Shown here in pieces: positions 1 to 8,625 of a DNA stretch of 41,401 nucleotides (position 1 is its first letter; the number at the start of each line of letters is the position of its first letter). The stretch is from positions 1 through 41,401 of the forward strand of contig CAMDGD010000012.1 in NCBI GenBank assembly GCA_945897785.1, given 5' to 3'. The notes beneath the pieces are model-generated. The model saw nothing but the letters and a program-made list of their open reading frames with translations, was not told the DNA's origin and searched no databases. A program made the translations under genes and the position numbers. Source of the stretch: Paludibacter jiangxiensis. Lineage in GTDB: Bacteria > Bacteroidota > Bacteroidia > Bacteroidales > Paludibacteraceae.

Positions 1-28
1 TAACTTATTTTTTTAGCGAAACGGACTG

Positions 29-36
29 CAAAGATA
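29..36 (-). promoter_or_regulatory. -7 promoter box, leftward
   Basis: On the minus strand this reads TATCTTTG, a perfect match to the Bacteroidota -7 consensus TAnnTTTG. It points out of the left edge of the window and would serve a gene not included here. Confidence 0.45.
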
Positions 37-141
37 ATGCTTTTAATTTTTACTATCCAAATATTATTTTGATTTTATTTGAAAATTTAAAAAAATATTT
101 TTTCAGCAAAAATAACTATAGCCTTTCTCTTAAAGCGGGTG

Positions 142-149
142 CAAAGATA
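142..149 (-). promoter_or_regulatory. second leftward -7 box
   Basis: Reads TATCTTTG on the minus strand. It lies 113 bp upstream of the similar box at 29-36. The left-hand gene could have tandem promoters, or only one of the two is used. Confidence 0.4.
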
Positions 150-334
150 AGAACAATTTTATGCTTTGCAACACTTCTACTGCAAAATAATTTGTAAAAA
201 AACATTAAATAAAATATACTGGCTGAATATCAATTAATTAAAAAAGCATGCTTGACTATAAAAAATACAGATACCAAGTATTTACCCTTAAACACACCTA
301 TAAAGGCTCATTTTTATAAAAATAGTTGTGATAT

Positions 335-1075
335 TTATTTCGACAGCTTTACCGGACCAATTTTCCACATCAAATCCATAATTTTTATTTTTCGATTAGT
401 AATATACCATGACGGTCTTGCCGGATTGCGTTCGCGAGGATTGGGTAAGCATACAGCAATCAATGCCGCCTGCGAACGACTTAGTTTGGCGGCAGATTTA
501 TTAAAATACAGCTGTGAAGCTTTTTCTACACCATACACACCATTTCCTGTTTCTATTACATTAAGATATACCTCCATGATTCGTTCTTTAGACCAAAACA
601 ATTCGATAAGCACCGTAAAATAGGCTTCTAACCCTTTTCTAATCCATGATCTTTGCGGAAAAAGAAACACATTTTTGGCTGTTTGTTGCGAAATAGTACT
701 ACCACCACGCAAGCGTTTTTTCTTTTTATTATACTTTACGGCTTGTTCAATACCTCGCACATCGAAACCCCAATGTTGCATAAACAAATTATCTTCGGAT
801 GCTACTACAGCCTGTACCATATTTGGTGATATTTTTTCAATAGGCACCCACTCGCGCCGAAGTTTTGGCGTTTCTCCATCAGCTAGTTGCTCTACTACCC
901 TTATAAACATTAGAGGTGTAAAAATAACGGGTACAAAACGATGCAACAAAACCAATCCTATACTTACAATAAAGAACCATAGCAATATGCGCAAAACAAC
1001 TTTTTTAATGCGACCAAAAAGCGATTGCTTTCCTGTGGCTGTTTTTCTTCTAGGTTTTGTTGTTTTAGTTTTCAT
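335..1075 (-). CDS. mtgA: Monofunctional peptidoglycan glycosyltransferase
   Basis: A 246-residue membrane-anchored GT51 enzyme that polymerises lipid II into glycan strands at the periplasmic face of the inner membrane. A basic N-terminus (residues 1-25) precedes one membrane segment (about 26-46). The GT51 motifs follow: the catalytic-Glu region EDNLFMQHWGFD (Glu94), GGSTISQQTAKN (124-135), and YLNVIETGNGVYG (170-182). There is no transpeptidase domain, and the length fits MtgA, so it is monofunctional rather than a class A PBP. A -7 box at 1145-1152 on the same strand gives a leader of roughly 65 nt. It is divergent from panB and probably monocistronic. Confidence 0.95.
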   Translation of the reverse strand: MKTKTTKPRRKTATGKQSLFGRIKKVVLRILLWFFIVSIGLVLLHRFVPVIFTPLMFIRVVEQLADGETPKLRREWVPIEKISPNMVQAVVASEDNLFMQHWGFDVRGIEQAVKYNKKKKRLRGGSTISQQTAKNVFLFPQRSWIRKGLEAYFTVLIELFWSKERIMEVYLNVIETGNGVYGVEKASQLYFNKSAAKLSRSQAALIAVCLPNPRERNPARPSWYITNRKIKIMDLMWKIGPVKLSK

Positions 1076-1144
1076 CCTATTTGATGTTATATATTATTAT
1101 GACAAAAATCTCGTAAAAAAAGATGCATCACTCGATTTCCGTTG

Positions 1145-1152
1145 CAAATTTA
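1145..1152 (-). promoter_or_regulatory. -7 box for mtgA
   Basis: Reads TAAATTTG on the minus strand, matching TAnnTTTG, about 70 bp upstream of the mtgA ATG. No clear -33 TTTG was seen at the usual spacing. Confidence 0.45.
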
Positions 1153-1218
1153 CAATGAGAAATTGGAATTAAATACTTGTTTTTGACAAATAATTTCAAA
1201 ACAAATACGATTAATTCC

Positions 1219-1226
1219 TACCTTTG
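1219..1226 (+). promoter_or_regulatory. -7 box for panB
   Basis: TACCTTTG matches TAnnTTTG and ends 21 bp before the ATG at 1248. Transcription starting just downstream would exclude the in-frame TTG at 1224, which supports the ATG at 1248 as the panB start. Confidence 0.55.
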
Positions 1227-1247
1227 CTGCAATTAAAAAAAAACGCT

Positions 1248-2072
1248 ATGTCAGCTTATAATATTGAAGACTTTAGAAAAGTAACTACCCACAGGCTTTC
1301 GGAAATGAAACAACGGGGCGAGAAAATCAGCATGCTTACAGCTTACGATTATACGATGGCTAATATACTTGATTTATCAGGTATTGATGTAATCTTAGTA
1401 GGCGACTCTGCTTCGAATGTTATGGCGGGAAACATTACCACACTCCCGATGACCTTGGAACATATGATATACCACGGTGCCTCGGTTATGAAAGGAGTTA
1501 AAAGAGCCTTAGTAATTGTAGATATGCCTTTTGGCAGCTACCAAGGAAATTCTACTTTAGCCCTAGCTTCGGCCATTCGTATTATGAAAGAAACCGGTGC
1601 CGACTGTTTAAAACTGGAGGGTGGCGAAGAAATAATTGAGTCTGTTCGACGAATTTTATCGGCAGGAATACCGGTTATGGGACATTTAGGTTTAACACCG
1701 CAATCTATTAACAAGTTTGGTACTTATAATGTACGCGCGCGCGAAGAAGAAGAAGCGCAAAAACTGATCAAAGATGCTCATTTGCTCGAAGAAGCGGGGT
1801 GTTTTGGACTTGTTCTCGAAAAGATTCCGGCAGTACTTGGTGCTCAAGTAACCAAGGAATTAAAAATTCCGGTAATTGGTATTGGCGCCGGTAGCGAGGT
1901 TGACGGACAGGTGTTGGTTGCGCATGACATGTTGGGACTAACGGGTAAAGAGTTTTCTCCCAGATTTTTACGCCGCTATGCCGATTTAAGCTCTGCAATG
2001 ACTAAAGCTTTTGAACAATACATTTTGGATGTTAAAACAGGAAACTTTCCTGATGAGCGAGAACAGTATTAG
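1248..2072 (+). CDS. panB: Ketopantoate hydroxymethyltransferase
   Basis: PanB transfers a hydroxymethyl group from 5,10-methylene-tetrahydrofolate to alpha-ketoisovalerate to give ketopantoate, the first committed step of pantothenate and coenzyme A synthesis, in the cytoplasm. The 274-residue protein has the family motifs in order: LTAYDYT, the metal-binding [21 protein letters not shown] with the second metal-binding Asp, [10 protein letters not shown], the catalytic Glu in LEKIPA, and [15 protein letters not shown] with HDMLGL. An in-frame TTG lies at 1224 but overlaps the -7 promoter box, so the ATG at 1248 is chosen. No other pan gene is adjacent. A short hairpin followed by a T-tract lies about 115 bp downstream. 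Confidence 0.97.
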   Translation: MSAYNIEDFRKVTTHRLSEMKQRGEKISMLTAYDYTMANILDLSGIDVILVGDSASNVMAGNITTLPMTLEHMIYHGASVMKGVKRALVIVDMPFGSYQGNSTLALASAIRIMKETGADCLKLEGGEEIIESVRRILSAGIPVMGHLGLTPQSINKFGTYNVRAREEEEAQKLIKDAHLLEEAGCFGLVLEKIPAVLGAQVTKELKIPVIGIGAGSEVDGQVLVAHDMLGLTGKEFSPRFLRRYADLSSAMTKAFEQYILDVKTGNFPDEREQY

Positions 2073-2609
2073 AGTCAAGAACCAAAAATCTAGACAAAAG
2101 AATAAAGACAGGGGTTTGCTTCTGATTTCTTGTTAATCAACTGCCCATTTCCAATAAATAAGCGTTTTCTTAGTGCATAAACAATTAAACCGAAACGAAT
2201 CGGTTTTTTTTGGAATTCCTTAAACCCGAAAAATTGGGACTTCGGGAATACCTCAGCAGGGAAACAGTAATACTCGCTCCTTTAGGTGCGAAATATCGGT
2301 AAAAAGGAAATTTATGATTAACCGCCCACCCCCATAGGGGCGGAACTTCTTTACAGATACAGCTTTTTTTTCGAGACAAAAGGATAAGGACGACTGGATT
2401 TTGAATTTCCAATTAAAAAAAAGCTGTTTTATAGCGATGAATTAATACAAAAGAATAAAAAAAAGCTGTTTTTTTTACTAGTAAAAATGAATCTTGGTAA
2501 TAATTGCTCAATAGTTTTCTTCTTAAAACCAAAAGCAAAAAGATTCGCGGGATATAATTATTGTCTTATCACATGAATTTACCTTATATTGCTTTTTACA
2601 AATTTACAG
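2073..2609. repeat. Intergenic region with dispersed-repeat-like segments
   Basis: These 537 bp separate the convergent genes panB and the TonB receptor. I see no credible gene. The stretch holds a panB terminator (2187-2210), a GC-rich inverted repeat built on CCCC-cata-GGGG near 2323-2342, a GAAATATCGGTA motif near 2290-2301, and an AAAAAAGCTGTTTT string repeated near 2415 and 2460. From memory, similar palindromic GC-rich and 'aaatatcggtag' strings recur between genes in other Bacteroidota, so this is probably a decayed non-coding repeat. Its identity as a named family cannot be settled from the window. Confidence 0.4.
2187..2210 (+). terminator. Rho-independent terminator after panB
   Basis: AAACCGA (2187-2193) pairs with TCGGTTT (2200-2206) around a 6-nt loop. 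A run of T continues to 2210. The stem is short but is followed directly by the T-tract. Confidence 0.6.
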
Positions 2610-5027
2610 CTAAAAATCAACAGACAATTTAACGTTTATTCGTCTTCCGGTAAGTGTATTTGGAACGGGGTGTTGATTGGTATAAATATCTGTAACCCAG
2701 TAGTATGATTCTACATTTTCGATATCGAGTAGATTAAAAACTTCTAGGCCGATGGTTATAGTTTTAACGGCATTAAATACGGATAATTTATCTAGCCAAG
2801 AAAAATCTCCTTTAACTATAGACCTCGTAGAACCAATATCAACACGCCTATATGCTCTGGCGCGGTTTGTTGTGTTTGGAGCATGCACGGCATTGGGTGC
2901 CCAAAAAGGCAAGCCATCAGCCCAAATAAACTTTAAATGCACCTTGTACTTTGGGTATCCGGGAAAATAATCTTGAAAAAACATAGAAAAATTATACCGT
3001 TGTTCATTAGGTCTTGATACATATCCGTATGCATCACCTAATATATCTTCTTTTGCATTCATCCATGAAAAGTTTATCCACGAGTCGGTACCCGGAACAA
3101 ACTCACCAAACAATTTCAAATCTACTCCCATAGCATAAGCAAGGGCATTATTATTACCTGAATACACAATTTCAACATTATCTACGGTATATGCTATCAC
3201 TCTATCGGCTGGTTTATAGTATATTTCGGTCGAAAATTTAAACGGTCTGCTAAGCCATTTAAAGCGGTAATCGCTGGCAAGCACAAAATGAAGCGAGCGT
3301 TGCGCTTTACAATTTTTATTTAACTGTACTAAGGCATTGCGTTGATTATCTACTATGGTATCTCGTATCTCTTTATAAAAAGGCGATTGATAGTATAATC
3401 CGGTAGAGAAGCGGAAAATAAAATCCCTTTTCCATCGTGGCATGTAGGCAATGGTAGCACGGGGACTAAGCAACAGTTCTTTGTTAAACGACCAATAATT
3501 CAAGCGCACACCCCCCAAAAAAGAAAATCGGCCAATTTTAAACGCATCTTGCATATAGCCTTGTGTACGGTAAGTTGTTAAAAGCTGATGATTGCTTAAG
3601 TTATAATACAGTGCAAACACATCGGTATTGTAAGGCAGCGAATAACCGGCAGAATCGCGCAACTGAAATTCATCCATCCTATCGTTTATGCTTTCTTGTT
3701 GTATAGACGCCCCCCACTCCAGTTTATTATTAAAACTTCTGTATTCGCCACGGTGAGCTACATTTGCAACAGTAGCCGTGAGGGAATTTCGAGCAAAATC
3801 GAGGTACGAACCAATGCCAAGTGTATTTTGAGGCACCAATTGATTATCATTTACCGACACCTCTCCCAACCAATAATTACCGGCAATATCGTAACTAACT
3901 TCTTCTTTTGTACTAAAAGCCGATGTAAGTAAACTTAGCGAAAGTTTGTTTGTTGGATGGAATTTTAAAACGGCTGCCCCAAAAAGGGTTTGAAAAATGT
4001 CTCTCTCCTGACCCTCAAATGAAACCCTGAATGTACTTGGTTCGTCGAGTGTTCCAAAGGTTGTAGTTAAAGTATCAGGAACAAAATGATAGGTATTTTG
4101 CGAGAAATTGCCCAGCACATTCACCTCCCATTTATCGGTAAAACGATAAGTCATAAAAGTTTGATAATCAACAAACTGCTGGTCGAAAAAACCTTCAACA
4201 GCCAAAGCGTCTAAAATATAATTCGAACTTTTATAACGAATACCATGTAATTGTGTGAATTTTTTATCTTTAGACACCTGACCCACATAGGCAGATGCAC
4301 CTAATAAGCCGGCAGCAACAGAAGCTTCAAAAGCCTTGGGTTTTTTGTATTGAATATCCAATACCGAAGCCATTTTATCGCCATATTTTGGATCGAAACC
4401 TCCGGCAGAAAAAGAGACCTTAGCCACCATATTAGGATTGATAAAACTTAAGCCCTCCTGCTGACCGGTGCGAACCAACAACGGCCTATACACTTCAATA
4501 TCATTGACATACACACTATTCTCATCGTAACTCCCGCCACGAACGGAGTATTGCGAACTTAATTCGTTACCTGCTGCCACACCGGCATAAGTACTTAAAA
4601 GGGCTTCTATACCACCACCGGACACATCAGGAATTTTATTTAATCGGCTTAAGTCTAGCACATCAGAAGCGGATGTTTGATCGCTAAACACCTTCAATTC
4701 AGCTTCTTTTAAAACAATAGCCTTTTCTTGCAGATACACCATTTTTTGCACCCTTGGCTGAGCCGATGAAACTTTAAAATTTACCGTTTCATAACCCACA
4801 AAGGAAAACTGAACCGTAGCTGTATCATTAATTATGAAAGACAAATCATAATAGCCGTCTGTTCTGGTAGTAGTACCAACAGTTGTTCCCTGTACTTGCA
4901 CAAGAACGAAAGGAGCCGGTTCTCTATTATAATCAAAAACAAACCCATATACACGCATCTCTGTTTGCGCAAAAACCGTTGCAGCAAAAAAACAAAGGCA
5001 AAACCATGTATATACGCTCTTTTTCAC
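2610..5027 (-). CDS. TonB-dependent receptor with carboxypeptidase-regulatory-like domain
   Basis: An outer-membrane TonB-gated transporter. The order is: signal peptide ending ATVFAQ; a beta-sandwich carboxypeptidase-D-regulatory-like domain (about 25-105, with the typical DGYYDL and FVGYE motifs); a plug (motifs YSVRGGSYDENSVYVND and NPNMVAKVSFSAGGFD); and a long beta-barrel ending in the terminal aromatic VDF. The reading frame is open up to a TTG at 5051, but a GTG at 5027 gives a normal MKKS-type signal peptide of about 21 residues, so I place the start there (805 residues). The substrate is unknown. It is not the SusC subtype, and no SusD-like gene is next to it. It lies 120 bp downstream of pcrA on the same strand. 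Confidence 0.88.
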   Translation of the reverse strand: MKKSVYTWFCLCFFAATVFAQTEMRVYGFVFDYNREPAPFVLVQVQGTTVGTTTRTDGYYDLSFIINDTATVQFSFVGYETVNFKVSSAQPRVQKMVYLQEKAIVLKEAELKVFSDQTSASDVLDLSRLNKIPDVSGGGIEALLSTYAGVAAGNELSSQYSVRGGSYDENSVYVNDIEVYRPLLVRTGQQEGLSFINPNMVAKVSFSAGGFDPKYGDKMASVLDIQYKKPKAFEASVAAGLLGASAYVGQVSKDKKFTQLHGIRYKSSNYILDALAVEGFFDQQFVDYQTFMTYRFTDKWEVNVLGNFSQNTYHFVPDTLTTTFGTLDEPSTFRVSFEGQERDIFQTLFGAAVLKFHPTNKLSLSLLTSAFSTKEEVSYDIAGNYWLGEVSVNDNQLVPQNTLGIGSYLDFARNSLTATVANVAHRGEYRSFNNKLEWGASIQQESINDRMDEFQLRDSAGYSLPYNTDVFALYYNLSNHQLLTTYRTQGYMQDAFKIGRFSFLGGVRLNYWSFNKELLLSPRATIAYMPRWKRDFIFRFSTGLYYQSPFYKEIRDTIVDNQRNALVQLNKNCKAQRSLHFVLASDYRFKWLSRPFKFSTEIYYKPADRVIAYTVDNVEIVYSGNNNALAYAMGVDLKLFGEFVPGTDSWINFSWMNAKEDILGDAYGYVSRPNEQRYNFSMFFQDYFPGYPKYKVHLKFIWADGLPFWAPNAVHAPNTTNRARAYRRVDIGSTRSIVKGDFSWLDKLSVFNAVKTITIGLEVFNLLDIENVESYYWVTDIYTNQHPVPNTLTGRRINVKLSVDF

Positions 5028-5147
5028 AAAACAAAAATTTACCAAAAACAACTACGGATTAAGAAACTGTAAATATGCAATTTTTCTTATTTATTATTAC
5101 CAATATTCCGTGAGAAAAAATACCAGGAAACAAGGAACTAGAACAAA

Positions 5148-7445
5148 CTACTTGTTAACCAATGATAATTTAGCATACTTCAAGAGCAGATTTTTTTTTC
5201 CCACGCTCTCAAATTGCACTGTTGCCCGCAAATCATTAGCCGACCCACTTAATGCATCAATAACTCCTCTGCCAAAAATAGCATGTTCTACCACTGCTCC
5301 TTCAACAAAATCGCCACTAAAGGAGATAGTGCCAGCAGAAGATGCGGGCGAAATTTTAGTTAATTTTTTGGGCGGTTGATAGGGTTCAACTTTTGGTGTT
5401 GCCGTTGTTCTCTGCGCATAAAAATTTCGTTCAACAGTAGTATGAAAAGGCTCACGATTAAACGAGGGAGAAGTTGAATTAGCTTGTGCCAACTGAATAA
5501 ACTGCGAATCGATATCATTAATAAACCTGCTGGGATTACAAAAATTCTGTTTCCCGTTTCGAAAACGCGACTTAGCATAACTTACATGACAAGTGACTTT
5601 TGCGCGCGTAATAGCTACATAAAACAACCTTCTTTCCTCTTCCAACTCCCTTTCCGAGTACATTGTTCGCGCTGAAGGAAATAGCTCCTCCTCCATTCCA
5701 ACCACAAAAACATGACTAAACTCAAGTCCTTTTGATGCATGTACAGTCATCAGTGTTACCCGTTCTGTATCCGCTTCATTTTGCTGATCCTGATCGGAAA
5801 GTAAAGACACCTCCGTAAGAAACTCGGGCAAATATACCGTAATACCCTCCTCTTCGTTGCGTAAAGAACAAAATTCGTTTATTGCCTTAAGCAACTCTTC
5901 AATATTATCAACGCGGCTTAAATTCTCAGGACTTGTATCTTTTTGAGCATCAGCAATTAAACCAGAAGCCTTTACTACTGCAAAAGCTAAATCGTAAGCA
6001 TTAAGCTCATACACTTTTTCGTGAAAGGGAGCCAATAACTCTTTAAATTTCGACAGTTTAAGCATAGTTCCCGCATTAACCGGTAAGTTATAACTCAACA
6101 TATCCGACAACACGGTCCACGCACTTTGTTCATGCAAACGAGCACAGGCAAGCACTTTATTAACGGTAGAATCACCAATGCCCCGCGCCGGCACATTGAT
6201 AATTCGTTTTAAGGCTTCTTCATCGTTTGGATTGATTACCAACCGTAAATAGGCCAACACATCTTTAATTTCTTTTCGCTGATAGAAAGACAAGCCTCCG
6301 TATATACGATAGGGAATATTTTTTTTGCGCAACGCTTCTTCTAGCACACGCGATTGTGCATTGGTGCGATACAAAACTGCAAAAGCATTAAAATTGCGGT
6401 TTTCCTGTATGCTCTCTATGGCATTAGCTACGGTAAAACCCTCGTCGTAATCAGAATACACCTGATGAACGGTGATTTTCTCACCCGCTTCATTTTCTGA
6501 ATAAACCCTTTTGCGAATTTGTCCTTTATTTTTTTCGATAAGGCTATTCGCAGCATTAACAATATGTTGAGTAGAACGATAATTTTGCTCAAGCTTAAAG
6601 ACCTTGAGCTCCGGATACGAACTTTTAAGGTTTAGAATATTATCAATATTGGCTCCCCTAAACGAGTATATGCTTTGTGCATCGTCGCCTACTACAGATA
6701 GTTTATGGTGATTTTCGGCCAATCGTTTTACTATAAGGTGTTGAGCAAAGTTGGTATCCTGATACTCATCTACCAAAATAAATTGGAAAAATTGCTTATA
6801 TTTTTCTACTATTTCCGGAAAATCACGAAAAAGTACATTAGTATAATACAGTAAATCATCAAAATCCATTGCATTTGCTGCCTTGCATCGGCCAACATAA
6901 AGAGCGTACACTTCATTTAAACGAGGCACTTTAGCATTTCTATCCGATTCTAATAAAGCCGTATTAGTCCGATAAGCTTGTACAGAAAGCAAATTATTTT
7001 TTGCATAGGATATTCTGTGTTGAAGTACACCCGTCTTATACTCTTTATCATTCAATCCCAATTCTTTAACTATCGATTTTAGCAAACTCTTAGCATCGGA
7101 TGTATCATAAATAGTAAATTGAGGAGTATATCCCAACAATGCTGCTTCGGCACGGATGATGCGTGAAAAGATAGAATGAAAAGTACCCATCCACAATTGG
7201 CGTGCAAGCTTATGGCCTACCATCTGAGCAATTCGCTCTTTCATTTCTCTAGCCGCCTTATTAGTAAAGGTCAATGCTAAAATTGATGATGCAGGCAAAC
7301 CTATATGCAGCAAATAGGCAATTTTATACGTTAGCACACGGGTTTTGCCTGAGCCTGCACCGGCAATAACCAAGGATGGCCCTTCGTTATACAACACAGC
7401 TTCTTGCTGCACGCTGTTTAATGCTGATTTAATAATGTCTTGCAT
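5148..7445 (-). CDS. pcrA: UvrD/PcrA-family DNA helicase
   Basis: A 765-residue superfamily 1A 3'-5' DNA helicase for repair and replication-fork maintenance. The motifs are clear: motif I AGAGSGKTR (28-36), motif Ia LTFTNKAAREM, motif II VDEYQD (225-230), motif III VVGDDAQSIYSFRGA, motif IV QNYRST, motif V VTLMTVHASKGLEF and motif VI VAITRAK. The C-terminus (HAIFGRGVI to the end) is the Tudor-like tail seen in PcrA and UvrD. The length fits the family. A TACTTTTG box on the same strand at 7473-7480 lies just upstream. It is divergent from the acyltransferase gene. Confidence 0.96.
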   Translation of the reverse strand: MQDIIKSALNSVQQEAVLYNEGPSLVIAGAGSGKTRVLTYKIAYLLHIGLPASSILALTFTNKAAREMKERIAQMVGHKLARQLWMGTFHSIFSRIIRAEAALLGYTPQFTIYDTSDAKSLLKSIVKELGLNDKEYKTGVLQHRISYAKNNLLSVQAYRTNTALLESDRNAKVPRLNEVYALYVGRCKAANAMDFDDLLYYTNVLFRDFPEIVEKYKQFFQFILVDEYQDTNFAQHLIVKRLAENHHKLSVVGDDAQSIYSFRGANIDNILNLKSSYPELKVFKLEQNYRSTQHIVNAANSLIEKNKGQIRKRVYSENEAGEKITVHQVYSDYDEGFTVANAIESIQENRNFNAFAVLYRTNAQSRVLEEALRKKNIPYRIYGGLSFYQRKEIKDVLAYLRLVINPNDEEALKRIINVPARGIGDSTVNKVLACARLHEQSAWTVLSDMLSYNLPVNAGTMLKLSKFKELLAPFHEKVYELNAYDLAFAVVKASGLIADAQKDTSPENLSRVDNIEELLKAINEFCSLRNEEEGITVYLPEFLTEVSLLSDQDQQNEADTERVTLMTVHASKGLEFSHVFVVGMEEELFPSARTMYSERELEEERRLFYVAITRAKVTCHVSYAKSRFRNGKQNFCNPSRFINDIDSQFIQLAQANSTSPSFNREPFHTTVERNFYAQRTTATPKVEPYQPPKKLTKISPASSAGTISFSGDFVEGAVVEHAIFGRGVIDALSGSANDLRATVQFESVGKKNLLLKYAKLSLVNK

Positions 7446-7472
7446 GAAAAATTAGTTATACTATCAATAAGA

Positions 7473-7480
7473 CAAAAGTA
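7473..7480 (-). promoter_or_regulatory. -7 box for pcrA
   Basis: Reads TACTTTTG on the minus strand, matching TAnnTTTG, 28 bp before the pcrA ATG. Confidence 0.4.
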
Positions 7481-7539
7481 ATAAAATGATATACTAGCTG
7501 GAAATTTACTTATCAACATGCAAAAATTAATAATATGTT

Positions 7540-7547
7540 TACCTTTG
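7540..7547 (+). promoter_or_regulatory. -7 box for acyltransferase-yjbQ operon
   Basis: TACCTTTG matches TAnnTTTG and ends 33 bp before the ATG at 7581. Confidence 0.5.
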
Positions 7548-7580
7548 TAAGCCAAAACTAAAAAAACAGGAATTATTCTC

Positions 7581-8144
7581 ATGACTCAGCTATTAAGTAA
7601 ACTAATTCTTCGCCTTGTGGGATGGAAATACAAGCGAACAGTTCCCTATATTAAAAAAAGTGTTGTTTGCGTTGCACCACATACCAGCAACTGGGATTTT
7701 ATTATTGCCAAGTTATCGTATACAGCGACAGCTCCAGGTATGCCTCGTTTTTTTATGAAAAAAGAATGGTTTTTCTTTCCTTTAGGGCTCCTATTAACAG
7801 CCATTGGCGGGATTCCGGTAAATAGAAAAAAACGCGGTTCATTAACCGAAGAAGTAGCTGCGGAATTTGCCAAAAGAGACTCATTTCATATTGGCGTAAC
7901 TCCCGAAGGAACACGCAAACCGGTAAAAGAATGGAAAAAAGGATTTTATCATATTGCCCTTAAAGCCGAAGTACCTATTCAGTTGGCATATATTGATTAC
8001 CATAAAAAAGAATGCGGCATAACGAAAATCTTTTATCCTACAGGAAACGAAAAAGAAGATATTCTTGAAATAAGACGGTTTTATGATACGGTTACTGCTC
8101 GTTTTCCGAAGCAATTTTACAAACCCAACGCAAAAATCGGATGA
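7581..8144 (+). CDS. PlsC-like lysophospholipid acyltransferase
   Basis: A 187-residue protein of the PlsC/LPLAT superfamily, which moves acyl chains onto lysophospholipid or related acceptors at the cytoplasmic membrane. The catalytic block is APHTSNWDF (the Hx4D motif, His and Asp present). The acceptor-phosphate block is GVTPEGTRKPV, and a G-IPVNRKKRG segment lies between them. It lacks a clear N-terminal membrane segment, and it is shorter than PlsC proper (about 240 residues), so the acceptor is uncertain and it may not be the main PlsC. It overlaps the next gene by 4 bp (ATGA), so the two are probably translationally coupled. Confidence 0.85.
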   Translation: MTQLLSKLILRLVGWKYKRTVPYIKKSVVCVAPHTSNWDFIIAKLSYTATAPGMPRFFMKKEWFFFPLGLLLTAIGGIPVNRKKRGSLTEEVAAEFAKRDSFHIGVTPEGTRKPVKEWKKGFYHIALKAEVPIQLAYIDYHKKECGITKIFYPTGNEKEDILEIRRFYDTVTARFPKQFYKPNAKIG

Positions 8145-8551
8145 CAAAACAAGTAGAATTGAGCATACAAGCTAAACCGCGGGGCGCACATCTAATTACT
8201 AACGAGCTGTTACAACAACTGCCCGAACTACCTCAAACCGGCTTATTGCATCTATTTGTTAAACACACCTCCTGTGGCATCACGATTAACGAGAATGCCG
8301 ACCCAAGTGTTCGTGTAGATTTTGAGAGCAGTCTAAATGAGCTTATACCGGAAGGAGAGCCTCATTACACCCATACCTTTGAAGGCTCGGATGATATGCC
8401 TGCACATTTAAAAAGCAGTTTAATTGGCAATAGTATAAGCATACCAATTACAAGAGGCCGGTTAAATTTAGGCACATGGCAAGGTATTTATTTTTGTGAA
8501 TTTCGCAATTATGGTGGTAACAGAAGGGTTGTAGCAACAATAGTATCCTAA
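8141..8551 (+). CDS. yjbQ: YjbQ-family protein (UPF0047)
   Basis: A 136-residue member of the YjbQ/UPF0047 family. Some family members have weak thiamine-phosphate synthase activity, but the physiological role is unclear. Hallmarks are LFVKHTSCGITINENADPSV, the HTFEGSDDMPAHLKSS segment with conserved His and acidic residues, and the closing GTWQGIYFCEFRN. The ATG at 8141 overlaps the stop of the acyltransferase gene by 4 bp, so the pair forms an operon. The biological link between them is unknown. A strong terminator follows 15-20 bp after the stop. Confidence 0.93.
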   Translation: MTKQVELSIQAKPRGAHLITNELLQQLPELPQTGLLHLFVKHTSCGITINENADPSVRVDFESSLNELIPEGEPHYTHTFEGSDDMPAHLKSSLIGNSISIPITRGRLNLGTWQGIYFCEFRNYGGNRRVVATIVS

Positions 8552-8565
8552 CTATACTATTCTAA

Positions 8566-8606
8566 CAAAAATGCCTGCCGAGAAGGTTTCTCGGCAGGCA
8601 TTTTTT
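8566..8606. terminator. Strong bidirectional terminator
   Basis: A perfect 14-bp stem (8571-8584 with 8588-8601, core GCCTGCCGAGA) with a 3-nt loop is flanked by an A-run on the left and six T on the right. It lies between convergent genes (yjbQ on + and the PorE-like gene on -) and can end transcription from both. Confidence 0.92.
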
Positions 8607-8625
8607 GTATACTACTATTTTATCT

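Larger units (their letters stand above)
1..334. other. AT-rich intergenic left edge
   Basis: No convincing gene is seen. The stretch is very AT-rich and carries two leftward-pointing Bacteroidota -7 boxes (listed separately), so it is probably the upstream region of a minus-strand gene lying beyond the left edge. It also holds the 3' flank of mtgA. I found no clear GC-rich terminator for mtgA here. Short plus-strand reading frames in this stretch look like chance. Confidence 0.5.

Noticed and set aside
252-623. Plus-strand open frame overlapping the mtgA 3' end
   Set aside because: It is antisense to the well-supported mtgA, has no family resemblance and no promoter.
1224-1247. Upstream TTG start for panB
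   Set aside because: The TTG overlaps the -7 promoter box, so it would not be in the message. The ATG at 1248 gives a normal PanB length.
2185-2412. 75-residue minus-strand open frame in the panB-TonB receptor gap
   Set aside because: Its sequence is built from the palindromic repeat and panB terminator, with no signs of selection as a protein.
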